This document shows positions 32,519-42,585 of a stretch of 64,000 bases of DNA, piece after piece; the stretch's first letter is position 1, and every line of letters begins with the position of its first letter. A program made the translations under genes and the position numbers. Origin of the DNA: Diphasiastrum complanatum (Eukaryota; Streptophyta; Lycopodiopsida; Lycopodiales; Lycopodiaceae). Below the pieces are notes generated by a model. It ran no database searches. It was not told the DNA's origin and saw nothing but the letters and a program-made list of their open reading frames with translations. The stretch is from contig CM055097.1 of the NCBI GenBank assembly GCA_029204225.1, forward strand, positions 49,352,754 to 49,416,753, written 5' to 3'.

Positions 32519-33173
32519 TGTGAAAATTGTCAACATTTCCTAGCTAGTTTGAGGCCTAAATTGGCTAAAATTGTAAATAGTTTTGGTTCTGGAGTTTCAC
32601 ACGTGTGAACCAGGCCACAATGTTTTTATTTATTGTATTTTTTCAGTATGATGAAGTGTCAAACTTCATACCCTTCAAAATGAGACCATTTTGATGTATT
32701 TTGGTCATATAAGCCATTTTTAGCTATTTTTCCTATATAGGGAATATCTAGGGTCAAGTACCTTCTAGAGAGAGGAGAGAGAGTCATCTTCCTCATCCAT
32801 AAATAGTAAGGAAGTCGTGGAGAACAGGTTGGAGAAACCTTTTGTATGCTTCATTGAGATCAATAGATCATTGTCATTGTTTCTTCCTCCATTGAGAGCA
32901 TTGTTGTGTGTATTGTCTTCAAGCTATTGTGTATGATCTTAGGTGCTTTCCAAAAGTGGTAGGCTGATGTATTATGGACTGTATAATGCTATTTTGGGCC
33001 GCACTTGATGTTTATGGAAGTTTCCATTTGTGATAAATGCTTTTTGATCAAGTTCTTTGCATTCTAGGTAGCATAGAATGTGTTGCCAATTCCTAGCTTA
33101 TGTAGTTTGGAGTGCAAGCATTCAAGCCAATGATCTTGGAGTTTAGATCCACTTAGGATCTGTATTTTTCACA
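32519..33173 (+). repeat. B copy 1 5' LTR (655 bp)
   Basis: Ends are TGTGAAAA...TTTTTCACA, an inverted terminal match, followed by the perfect primer-binding site TGGTATCAGAGC at 33174-33185. It carries a 14-bp palindrome TTCACACGTGTGAA (32596-32609) with a CACGTG core. Six substitutions (32598, 32599, 32633, 32732, 32809, 32958) separate it from the otherwise identical LTRs of copies 2 and 3. Possible TATA-like motifs are CTATATAG (32733) and CATAAATAG (about 32799). Confidence 0.92.
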
Positions 33174-33185
33174 TGGTATCAGAGC

Positions 33186-34319
33186 TGGTTGGCTTCTATT
33201 TACAGTAAGTATTCCATTTTTGGTGATATTTGGATGTTTGATCAAGTTCTAGCATGATTTTGCATTGCTTTGTTGATCAAATCTTACTAACCTTTGTTTT
33301 GTGAGTTGAACTTGTGGATCAAAAGCATATTTCAGGTCTATTGAAGATCAGAGGCTGAAAAGAAACTATTTTGGATCAGATCATAACACCTAATCATTTG
33401 TGATTGTGAGGCTTGTGCATATTCAATACTAACAATGTTCTTTTCAATCCTATTGTTGACAATCTCCATTCTTGGATGAACACTCTCCTTAAGTGGATGA
33501 AACTTCTCCTTAAGTGGATGACAAATGCTCTTTTGAGTGAGTTGTAATTCTCCTAAAGGCTGAGCAAAGCTCCCATTTGGATGAAAGATCCCCTTTTTTG
33601 GGTGAACATATTGTAAAGATTGTCATCAATTTTGGCATAAATTTTGGTGTACTTTGTTGAGCATGTAAGTAACTCTCCTTATGTAATTTGATTGGAGCAT
33701 TTGCTGGAAGGTGTTAACCATTATGCTAGTGTGTTTTCAGGTTCTTAACAGGTTGAGGAACATTCTCATGTGAAGTGATCTTAGATCTACATCTAAACAC
33801 CAAGATTTGACAAGATAGTGAAGCTAGTCTTGTGATTCACTAAGTGTGCTCATTCATTCACCTCTAAATCTTGTATTTATCACTTGCTGGAGTTTATAAA
33901 CTTTTAGAAGTGTGGTTTACATGTGGTTTTACAGGTTGAATCAATATCTTAGTGTGTTGATCATATGTTGATCAAGTTTGTTCATTACTAGGTAATCTTG
34001 GCATCCTAGTTTTGGGTATTTTCTAAGAATGCAAGTAACTCTTCACACCATAACTTGATTTGGTCACTTGCTGGAAAGTTTGAGAGCTTAAGCAAGAGTG
34101 TGTTCAGGTTGGTTTGATTTTGTAATCCATTCTTAGTGTGTGCAAAGTGTTGCATGTGTTTCAATCTTCCTTTCTATGCTTGGAAACCATCTAGGTTCAA
34201 GATAGAAGTGTTTTAGGGTCCTAAATCTTCATAGATCTCTTTATCTATCATTTGTTGAGAGAAAAGTGAGTGCTAAGTGCTTTAGGACAGAACCTAAAAG
34301 TTGAAGAAACATTAGAATC
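33186..34319 (+). repeat. B leader with short and ~184-bp internal repeats
   Basis: Between primer-binding site and gag are 1,134 bases without a long frame. CTCCTTAAGTGGATGA occurs twice in tandem (33484-33522). Diverged blocks built on (C/T)TTGCTGGA with an upstream AAGTAACTCT-like and a downstream AGTGTG...CAGGTT part recur at 33701, 33884 and 34068, a regular 183-184 bp spacing. The same leader is at 43253-44386 and 53321-54454. Confidence 0.6.
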
Positions 34320-36413
34320 ATGGCTTCCAATGGTGGGATCATGCTAGAGTCTAGTGAAAGGTTGAGTTCATCAAACTACTCTACTTGGAAAGTGAGGATG
34401 GAGTCCTTACTTGAGTTGAATGAACTCATGGACATAGTTGCAGAAATTGAAGAGAGACCTCTCACACTTCAAGAGCAACAAAGGTTTGATAAGAAGGCCA
34501 AAAGGGCTCTTCATATCATTAAAATGAATGTTACAAATGAACTTCTCAAGGAAGTTGGAAAGTGTCAAAGTGCAAGTGAGGCATGGAATGCCTTAAAGAA
34601 GCTCTTTGAATCAAAGTCCACATCTAGGGTATTGACCCTAAGGAGACAAATATTTTCTAGTAGGCAAAGAGAGGGTGAAAGTGCTCATGCATTTATCTTG
34701 AGAGTTAAGTCCCTAAGTGATGATTTAGCATGCATTGATGAGAACATAAAAGATGGTGAAATAGTCCAAGTTATGTTGAATGGTTTGCTAAATGAACATG
34801 CTAACCTTGTGCAAAGTTTTGCCATTCAAAGAGTCTTGCCAAGTGTGGTTGACTTGCAAGAAATCTTATTGGCTGAAGAACATAGGTTGCAATCAAAGCT
34901 TGATGGTGCATCCTTGCAAGGTGGAGGTGAAGAGGCTTTCTTCACAAAAGGCAAATTCAAGGGCAAAGGTAAAGGCAAAGGGAAATGGTCCAAAGGTGGT
35001 AACTTTGATCATGATGATCACTCTTCCTCTTCCTCTTCTACTAAGAACAATAAGTCAAAGTTCAAGTGCTTTTATTGTGGGATAAAAGGTCATTTTGCAA
35101 ATGAATGTTATAAGAAGAAAAGAGAGCAAGGAGAGAGGCAAGGAAATCTTACAATAGATGAGGAAGAACATAACACATGTGAATCACTTGTTATGACTTC
35201 AAGTTTGTTAGCCAACATAGATGATAATGATCCTTGGTGGATTGATAGTGGAGCCTCATCTCACATGACAAGACATAAGGAATACTTTACATCCTTATTG
35301 TCTTATGAGGGAGAAGGTAACATCATCTACACTGCAAATGATGGTCAATGTGACATCAAAGGCATAGGCACTATTCCTATTTCCCTTTCAACAAATAGGA
35401 AAGCAAATCTTGAAAATGTTTTGTACATTCCTTCAATCACTAAGAATTTGCTTAGTGTAAGTCAAATGATTGACAAAGGACTTGATGTGGAGTTCATTGG
35501 AGATGCATGTTTGATAAGTAAATGTGGATCCTTGATTGCTCAAGGTAGGAGGCATGGTAAACTTTTCAAGCTTGATGCATGTGTGATCTCTAATCATGAA
35601 GGATGTATGGCTAGGGAGCAATTGACAAACCAAGAAGTTTGGCACAAGAGGTTGGGCCATCCCAACTTCAAATCTTTGGAGGTAATGGCAAAGAAAGAGC
35701 TTGTTCTTGGTCTCCCTAAAAGTCTTGTTGCAAACAATAGTGTTTGTGAACATTGTGCCTTGTCCAAATCTCATAGACTTGCTTATTCTAGATCTACTTC
35801 TAGATCTAAAGAAGCTTTTCAACTTGTGCATTCTGATATTCATTCTTCTAGTACAACTAGCAATGGTGGGGCAAAGATGTATGCAACTTTCATTGATGAC
35901 TTTAGTAGGTATACTTGGATCTATCTTCTTAAAAGTAAGGATGAAGTGTTTGCTGCATTTGTCAAGTTCAAGAATGAAATGGAAAACCAATTCAATACAA
36001 AGATCAAATGCTTAAGATCTGATAATGGAGGGGAATACACCTCAAATAGGTTCAAAGACTTTTGTATAGCACATGGGATTAAGAGGGAGATGTCTAGTCC
36101 TAGGACTCCACAACAGAATGGAGTGGCCGAGAGGAAGAATAGAACCCTTTGTGAATGTGCCAAGGCAATGAGACTACATGCTAATCTTGCTAAGTCTTTT
36201 TGGGGGGAAGCTTTAGCATGTGCTAACTATCTATGTAATAGATGGACAAGTGCTTCCTTGGATGGTAAAACTCCTCATGAGGTTCTTTATGGTAGAAGGC
36301 CGAGTGTCAAGCATTGTAGGATCTTTGGATGTACATGTTTTGTCAATATCACACTTGATGATAGAACTAAAAAAGATCCTTCATCAAAGAAGGGTGTGGC
36401 TATAGTGAAGTAA
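34320..36413 (+). CDS. B copy 1 Gag-protease-integrase polyprotein (697 residues)
   Basis: The ATG at 34320 opens a single frame. Gag domain with NYSTWKVRMESLLEL near residue 20, the central UBN2-type helical part to about 190, a Lys/Gly-rich stretch (FKGKGKGKGKW) and CCHC knuckle CFYCGIKGHFANEC (about 250-263). Protease WWIDSGASSHMT (about 306-317). Pre-integrase VWHKRLGHPNFKSL with CEHCALSKSHR (about 440-490). DDE integrase with HSDIHSS (about 504), RSDNGGEY (about 566) and NGVAERKN (about 602). The frame ends in TAA at 36411 just after KKGVAIVK, where relatives continue with GYSEVSKAYKVY; that continuation is present in another frame, so a small deletion has split the polyprotein. Confidence 0.93.
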   Translation: MASNGGIMLESSERLSSSNYSTWKVRMESLLELNELMDIVAEIEERPLTLQEQQRFDKKAKRALHIIKMNVTNELLKEVGKCQSASEAWNALKKLFESKSTSRVLTLRRQIFSSRQREGESAHAFILRVKSLSDDLACIDENIKDGEIVQVMLNGLLNEHANLVQSFAIQRVLPSVVDLQEILLAEEHRLQSKLDGASLQGGGEEAFFTKGKFKGKGKGKGKWSKGGNFDHDDHSSSSSSTKNNKSKFKCFYCGIKGHFANECYKKKREQGERQGNLTIDEEEHNTCESLVMTSSLLANIDDNDPWWIDSGASSHMTRHKEYFTSLLSYEGEGNIIYTANDGQCDIKGIGTIPISLSTNRKANLENVLYIPSITKNLLSVSQMIDKGLDVEFIGDACLISKCGSLIAQGRRHGKLFKLDACVISNHEGCMAREQLTNQEVWHKRLGHPNFKSLEVMAKKELVLGLPKSLVANNSVCEHCALSKSHRLAYSRSTSRSKEAFQLVHSDIHSSSTTSNGGAKMYATFIDDFSRYTWIYLLKSKDEVFAAFVKFKNEMENQFNTKIKCLRSDNGGEYTSNRFKDFCIAHGIKREMSSPRTPQQNGVAERKNRTLCECAKAMRLHANLAKSFWGEALACANYLCNRWTSASLDGKTPHEVLYGRRPSVKHCRIFGCTCFVNITLDDRTKKDPSSKKGVAIVK

Positions 36414-36427
36414 GCAAGGCTTACAAA

Positions 36428-38251
36428 GTGTACATTCCTTCTACAAAGAAAGTTGTCATAAGTAGGGATGTCATCTTTCATGAAGAGAATGTTTCCAATG
36501 TTGTTGATGTTGATGTTGATGTGCCTACTAATCATCATGATGTGCAAGATGTCTTGGATGAAGATGGAGATGCCACTCCAAAGCAAACTTCAAGGAAGAC
36601 TCAAAGGCAAAGGGCTAAGCCATCAAGGCTAACCTATGATGAAAAAGGAAAGCAAGTGGTGGACAACTCTAACTTTGCTTTTCTTACCTCTTTTGATGAA
36701 CCAACTTGTGTAGGTGAAGCAATTCAAAAGAAGGAATGGATCCAAGCCATGGATCATGAGCATCAAGCACTCATCAAAAGCAACACATGGAGGTTGGTAA
36801 AGCTTCCAAAGGACAAGAAGGCAATTGGTTGTAAGTGGATCTTCAAGATCAAGACAAATCAAGATGGATCAATCAACAAGTACAAGGCAAGGTTGGTGGC
36901 AAAGGGGTATGCTCAAGAATATGGTATTGACTATGATGAGACCTTTGCACCCGTGGCAAAGATGGTAACTATTCGAATCCTAATCTCTCTTGCAACTCTT
37001 TATGATTGGGATATGTGGCAAATGGATGTTACTAATGCCTTCTTGAATGGTGATCTTGAAGAAGATATTTACATGGAGCAACCCGAGGGCTATGTTTCAC
37101 ATGATGAGCCTAATCATGTGTGCTATCTCCAAAAGAGTTTGTATGGGCTAAAGCAAGCACCAAGGAGTTGGTATGCTAAGCTCAATTCCTTCTTACTTTC
37201 TCAAAACTTTGTTATGAGTGAGTATGATCATTCTCTCTACTTTAGATTGAATGAAAATGATATCACTTTACTTTTTATCTATGTTGATGACATTATCTTA
37301 AGTGGTGGTAACAATCTAGATATAGATGAAATCAAGATGGCACTCAAAAGAGAGTTTGAAATTCAAGATCTTGGTAAACTTCATTATATCTTAGGAATAG
37401 AGATTATTAGAACTTCTAAATCTACATTCATATGTCAAGAAAAGTATGTTAACTCTATTCTAAAAAGGTTTCATATGGAAGATTGTAAAGTTGTTTCTAC
37501 TCCTATGGAATCAAATGTAAAGCTAGCTACAAGAAGTAATGAAAGATCCTTCAAGGACATTACTCTCTATAGAAAGCTAATAGGATCTCTTATATGGTTA
37601 ACCATCACAAGACCTGATCTAAGCTTTGTGGTTGGTAAACTAAGTCAATTTATGCAAGATCCTAGTGAGGCTCATTGGAAGCTAGGAAAGAGAGTACTTA
37701 GATACATCTCGGGATCTAGAGATTTTGGCATCTTGTATGGAGGTACTACACCTAACCTTTGTGGATTTTCAGATTCAGATTTTGCAGGTGATCAAATGGA
37801 TAGGAAGTCAACAAGTGCCTTTGCAATCTATCTTGGAGATGGAGTGGTCTCATGGCTATCAAAGAAGCAACCAACTATCTCTCTATCTTCCACCGAAGCT
37901 GAGTACAAGGCATTAACAACATGCACCAAGGAGATTCTTTGGATCAAGAGGATGTTATTGGATCTTCACTTGCTGGAACCAGAGAAGACTCCAATCATAC
38001 TTTGTGATAACCTTTCAGCCCAAAGCTTGGCAAGCAATCCTGTTTTTCATGCAAGGAGCAAGCACATTGAGATTGCTCACCATTTTGTGAGAGATCAAGT
38101 CATTGCCAAAGAGGTGGAGCTTCAACATGTCTCTTCAAAGGAGTGTGTGGCTGATATCTTCACCAAACCATTGGGAAAGGACCTATATTTAATGCAAGGC
38201 AATCAAGATTTAAAAATAGCTAGTTACTTTGTCATATCTACAAGCCTTTGA
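36428..38251 (+). CDS. B copy 1 reverse transcriptase-RNase H (607 codons, no ATG)
   Basis: The frame continues the polyprotein after the frameshift and opens formally at GTG. Linker to about 60, RT from KKAIGCKWIFKIKTN through VYG-like SLYGLKQAPRSWY to the active site FIYVDDIIL (about 283-291), then the C-terminal TRPDLSFVVGKLSQFM. RNase H starts at about 440 with FSDSDFAGDQMDRKS, includes SSTEAEYKAL and LCDNLSAQSLA, and ends with ADIFTKPLGKD. The last residues after LKIASYF come from the adjoining family A LTR, not from B. All catalytic residues I can check are intact. Confidence 0.92.
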   Translation: MYIPSTKKVVISRDVIFHEENVSNVVDVDVDVPTNHHDVQDVLDEDGDATPKQTSRKTQRQRAKPSRLTYDEKGKQVVDNSNFAFLTSFDEPTCVGEAIQKKEWIQAMDHEHQALIKSNTWRLVKLPKDKKAIGCKWIFKIKTNQDGSINKYKARLVAKGYAQEYGIDYDETFAPVAKMVTIRILISLATLYDWDMWQMDVTNAFLNGDLEEDIYMEQPEGYVSHDEPNHVCYLQKSLYGLKQAPRSWYAKLNSFLLSQNFVMSEYDHSLYFRLNENDITLLFIYVDDIILSGGNNLDIDEIKMALKREFEIQDLGKLHYILGIEIIRTSKSTFICQEKYVNSILKRFHMEDCKVVSTPMESNVKLATRSNERSFKDITLYRKLIGSLIWLTITRPDLSFVVGKLSQFMQDPSEAHWKLGKRVLRYISGSRDFGILYGGTTPNLCGFSDSDFAGDQMDRKSTSAFAIYLGDGVVSWLSKKQPTISLSSTEAEYKALTTCTKEILWIKRMLLDLHLLEPEKTPIILCDNLSAQSLASNPVFHARSKHIEIAHHFVRDQVIAKEVELQHVSSKECVADIFTKPLGKDLYLMQGNQDLKIASYFVISTSL

Positions 38252-38704
38252 TACGTTCATTTATGCAGACGACCAATTGTCACTGCTTATCAACAATCAA
38301 AATCTAAGAAGAAACCAGATGAATGCCAACGGATTCCAGCCAACTGGCAATCGCGTTTGATGACCTAATTACTTAATATAAATTAGCTATTCATACTTCT
38401 CATTATCAATGATCAAATTTTGAATCAACATTGTGAATTGTGAAGGAGTTGAGTGTTATTACATTATGCTTCCTCTACTCTCATCAAGCAGATCGTTCAC
38501 AATCAGAAAGTATTGTTGTTAGCTCTCCATCAAGCTTTCAAGCTTGAACTCTCTTGAGCATTCTAGCTCAGTCTTCTAAAGATTTATTTTAGAATTGCTA
38601 TTGCACTACTGCTTATTAGTAGAGTTGCTTATTTTCAGACTTATTCTCAGTTACTCAGAGACAGCTTTAGAGTGCGTGGTTTCTATCCGTTATTGTCTTG
38701 CACT
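38230..38704 (+). repeat. Family A LTR fragment, unit 1
   Basis: Starts TGTCATATC, which pairs with the TTTCTGACA end of the A' LTR, and aligns with the reverse complement of 29205-29565. The match stops at CTTGCACTCATTA near 38704. It is on the plus strand, opposite to A'. Confidence 0.75.
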
Positions 38705-39086
38705 CATTAATCTTCTTTGCCTTAGAGAGTGTAGCCAGGTCAAGTGTGAGGCTATCCTCGATGGATAATGATAGCAAGGCTACTGCCTTGTCATTTTTCT
38801 CCCTCCATTCACGTAGCTCTTTGTCTGTTGTTGTAGGCATCTCCCGTCTACCCAGGGGAATTATCCTTCACCCTTTAGTATCAGCGAGGTCTTAACTTTT
38901 CATGCTAGAAAGTTAGATCCCAATGAATCCAGAACTATATAGATCTTGGATTGTATGCTGTTGATTGAAGCCATTGCTTCTGAATTTGTGTTCACTTGTT
39001 GATGGTTGTTTGTTTAAATGCTTAGCCCCTTGGATCTGATAACTTTTCAGCTATGTCAGACTTTGACAAGGTAGGCTCTGATACCA
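38705..39086 (-). pseudogene. Copia gag N-terminus with primer-binding site (family H), unit 1
   Basis: A primer-binding site TGGTATCAGAGC (39075-39086 on the minus strand) is followed 100 bases on by an ATG at 38974 (MASINSIQSKIYIVLDSLG). After one stop it reads KNDKAVALLSLSIEDSLTLD and KAKKI, the usual copia gag helical segment. It is cut at 38704 by the family A LTR fragment. I am not sure whether H is a separate family or a branch of C. Confidence 0.6.
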
Positions 39087-40073
39087 CTGATACAAAAAAT
39101 GCACTCAGAAAATACAAAATTCTAGCTAAAACTCTGGTGACATATTGATAAAGGATTTCTCGAATGATTCACAAAACTTTCTTGAAACTCAAATTATTTT
39201 TGTTCGAGAATAATTCGTGTTGGATCAAGCAGGCTCTGTAACACAACCAAACGAAATGAGACGTATGTTGTCTTATACAATAGGTTCGCTTACCACAACC
39301 GACCATTTCTTCTATGAATATCAATGCAACTGTTGATAAGGTGAAGGAGGAGTTCAAGAGACTTGATCAAAAATAGCAGACATAGATGGACAAGATGCAA
39401 GCTGAGTTTGAAGCAAAGATAAAGGCATTAGAAGATCGACATGCCCACCAAATAAGCTCGCAGGTTTCCCTTCTGCACCTGTAACAACATCGTACAATTC
39501 TTTTGTCATTAGCACAGTTTTCATCTCAAATTTTCACAGATGGTAATTGGCTCCATCAGGCTTTTCCATGATAGGACTGGATTTCCCTTGGGAATCCATG
39601 TGGAAGAGTTAGTCTAAGTGATAGGAGAAACTATTAGTGACTTAGGTATGAAAATCTGATACTGAAAAATACAGAACAAGAAAACAATTACTCTATCAAC
39701 TAGTAGAGTCTTGTATTGTGGAAGCTTATCAAGCTATGAAAAAATTCGTGTTGGATCAAGCAGGCCCTGTAACACAACCAAACGAAATGAGACGAAATCT
39801 AAACGAAAACAAAACGAAACAAAAAAAAAGCGAAACTTAAACGAGCTCTGACATTGATTCATGCTGGAAGCATATAGATCGCGAAACTACCCGAAACGAA
39901 ATGAAGCGAAAGAATTCATGACAAGACCACTGGTTGAGTTTGCATATAATAGTAGAAAACATTCTGCTACAGGTTACATCAATCAAGCTCTGTAACGAGA
40001 TGAGACGAGACGAAATGAAATAGGACCAAACAAAACGAAACAAAATAAAACCTAAGTGAGCCTCAGATATGAT
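39087..40073. repeat. LTR/leader debris with AACGAAA-rich repeats, unit 1
   Basis: GTGTTGGATCAAGCAGGC and the following CTGTAACACAACC occur at about 39218 and 39753. A related block lies near 39976, each followed by AACGAAATGAGACGA-type A-rich runs. 39087-39210 matches the reverse complement of 61576-61700. At 39474-39599 (minus strand) a gag start with KPDGANYHL and KFEMKTVLMTKELYDVV is preserved with one stop, from a C-like copia. Confidence 0.55.
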
Positions 40074-40575
40074 TGTTGGTCACTGCCAGCTATATCATTC
40101 CTACAATCCTTCAGAGAGTAGACAGACACTACTAATCTACGTTATCAATTAATATAACATTCAACAATATCAAACCAGAGTGCGAAATTGAATGAGCAAG
40201 TGAATCAGACACACGAATTGTAACAGACAAATTTATATTCAAGATCATACAATCATACAGAATAATATGTGCACAACAGCTACAATATTATCTATTGATT
40301 TTCTTGATTCTTTAAGCACTGCATGACAGATCCATGCAGTGCATTGGCGTGAGAGAAATACAGTTCTCTCAGAATATTTTTGTGTCTTCTTGCTTACTTG
40401 CTTACTTTCTTGCTAGCTTATACATCAACCAGAAAGTATATAGTTCACGAACAATTTCGTGTCATGTCATGTAACTTATAGATTAGAAAGATTAAACATC
40501 TACAACTAATCGCAAGTTACAAGAATGGCAGATTAGCCACGATCTAGAATACTTCTAATGATGTCATAATATCAG
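40074..40575 (-). repeat. Family C 3' LTR (502 bp), unit 1
   Basis: On the minus strand it runs TGATATTATGACATC...GACCAACA and follows a purine-rich CCAAGGGGTAC stretch after the RNase H end. Its right boundary, 42 bases below the RNase H frame, fits a copia 3' LTR. No second copy with the same ends was found in the window. Confidence 0.65.
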
Positions 40576-40617
40576 ATCAAATATTTGTACCCCTTGGTAC
40601 TTGGCTGATCTTCTTGG

Positions 40618-42288
40618 CTATTCGTGGAGCATGATTGATTTTGTGTCGTGTCGTGTCATGTCGTCTTTTGTCAAAGGTTCAGAATTGAAAGCTAGCAAAG
40701 CTTTGGCATTAGAAACATTTTGTTTCTTCAACTCTCTCTCAAAGCATGATAGCTTGACGACTTCAAGACTGCTCCTCTGTCTCTTGAATAGACCTTTGTC
40801 TAGGGCCTTTGTGAAAATGTCAGTAACCATGTCTTTCATTCCAATGAAGGTGGTCTGTAGCATCTTCTTCCCAATCAGATCCCTGATCAAGTGGTAGCTG
40901 ATTGCAATGTGTTTTGTCCTTGAGTAAAACACAGGGTCTTTCGTCAGATGTATTGCAGATGTGTTGTCCATCTACAAAAACAGAGGTTCATTTCTCATTT
41001 CACCCAATTCATCTAGGAACTGTCTGAGCCAAAATTTCGTTGGCCATCTTTGTTGCTGCAACATACTTTGCTTCGTAGGATGACTGAGCCACAATGGTCT
41101 GCTTCTTGCTGACCCAGAGAGTTGTCCCTCCTGACAGAATGGTGCATCCTCTTGAGACACTTTTACAGTCGTCCTTGAGGGATGCCTAGCTAGCACCACT
41201 GTAGGAAAGCATCTGGAACCTTGCATCACGACAATAACACAATCCGAAATCTCTTGTTAATTGAAGATATTGCAAAATTTGTTTTGCAATCTTCCAATGT
41301 GTCAAGCCTAGATTCATGCAGAATTGGCTCATCCTGAACACAACATAAGCAATGTCAGGACGTGTGTTATCTGCAAGGTACATCAACAATCCTAGCAGTT
41401 TCCTGTAAGGTGTGAGCTGCATCAATTCCCTCTCTTCTTCAGTCCTCAAACAATTTTCGTTCGTCAGTATTGTTCTTGCAAGCATTGGAGTATTCTCTCC
41501 TTTGCAATTCAACATCCCAAAGTCCTCTAGGATTTTCTAGGTGTATCTAGACTAATGAAGGTACAACTTACCTCCCTCATAGTCCCTGTCAATCTGCAAG
41601 CCAAGGTAACATCTGGCTTTTCCCATATCTACAATCTTGATATGTTTCGTGATGTCATTCTTCACTTCAGCAATTAGCTTCTCACTCTTGCAGAGTATCA
41701 GAGTGTCGTCCACATACACAGCCACAATGATGATCTTCTCATCTGTAATTCTTACATACACATTGGAATCAACCATTAGTGGCTTGAATCTCAAGGATTT
41801 CAGGGCTTGATCTTTCTTCTTGTACCATTGTCGAGCTGACTGCTTCAGACCATAGATACTCCTATGCATTCTGCATGCCTATTTAGGAAGTGAATTTGAG
41901 ACATATCCTGATCCATGTAGACCTCTTTGTCTAACTCACCATGCAAGAAGGCTGTCTTCTCATCCATAATGTGGATTCTGAGGTCATAAGCAGTTGCATA
42001 TGCAAATAGTAAATGTAGGGATGAATATTTTACGACAGGAGGAGATAAGGTCTCAAAATAGTCAACACCATATCTATGAGAGAATCCCTTTGCCACCAGT
42101 CTTGCCTTATATTTTGAGACATCTCCATCTGGTCCATACTTTAACTTGTATACCCATTTGCATTTTACAGTCTTTCACTTATCTAGTAATGGCTGCAACG
42201 TCCATACCTAGTTCTTTCTCATGAATTCCATCTCCTCATTCATGGCTTGGATCAATTTGTCCTTCTCTGGACATTCGGAGAATTCGTT
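40618..42288 (-). pseudogene. Family C reverse transcriptase-RNase H, unit 1
   Basis: RT begins at the junction 42288, with one stop and then KCKWVYKLKYGPDGD and KYKARLVAKGFSHRYGVDYFET. It has the active site VAVYVDDTLIL (about 41700) and LGLLMYLADNTRPDIAYVV. RNase H runs from about 41225 to 40618, with SYEAKYVAATKMA, DNTSAIHLTKDP, KHIAISYHLIRD and VTDIFTKALDKG. Four frame changes or stops (near 41880, 41530, 41200, 40972) disable it. It continues left into its 3' LTR; on the right it ends abruptly against family A sequence. Confidence 0.85.
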
Positions 42289-42585
42289 GTCCTAAGTGAT
42301 GATTCCAAAACAATGCTTTATTGAGAAGAACAGAGGTTTTCAAGGCTTGACTAGACTCAGAATAACAATGTGCCAATCTACATAAGTAATCGTGTCTCTT
42401 GCTGCGAGTGCAAGGATCTTATTACTCCTATCAATAATTTTGCATTGATCAGATTCAAATTCTACCTTATGACCTAAATTTGTAATTCTACTTACTAATA
42501 ACAGATTTGTAAAGAGTTTAGGAACATATAAAACCTTTGATAATAGTTTGAATTGATCATGCTGGAATCGTAATATTATAGTACC
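42289..42585 (-). pseudogene. Family A GAG-pre-integrase fragment, unit 1
   Basis: Encodes LYVPKLFTNLLLVSRITNLGHKVEF and related residues, matching A' 32105-32356 at roughly nine bases in ten. It ends at GTACC, where B copy 2 begins. The same A element carries on at 58374, after B copy 3. Confidence 0.82.

Larger units (their letters stand above)
32519..38229 (+). mobile_element. Ty1/copia element B, copy 1, 3' end missing
   Basis: LTR (32519-33173), primer-binding site (33174-33185), leader (33186-34319), gag-protease-integrase ORF, RT-RNase H ORF. The sequence leaves B near the end of RNase H at 38228, and a family A LTR starts at 38230, so polypurine tract and 3' LTR are absent. The left flank AATCATC is not the GTACC seen at copies 2 and 3. 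Confidence 0.92.

Noticed and set aside
33174-33185. tRNA gene suspected from TGGTATCAGAGC matches
   Set aside because: These are 12-base primer-binding sites next to LTRs, without the rest of a tRNA fold.
35433-35990. Long minus-strand frames (185 codons here, 243 at 45500-46231, and 55568-56125)
   Set aside because: They lie opposite the B integrase and pre-integrase codons, repeat with every copy and show no family signature; they are antisense shadows.
36405-36430. Programmed ribosomal frameshift between the two B ORFs
   Set aside because: No clear slippery heptamer seen; loss of a few bases explains it better. Kept only as a question in the findings.
38698-38895. Plus-strand 65-codon frame, also at 48766
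   Set aside because: It is antisense to a copia gag read on the minus strand.
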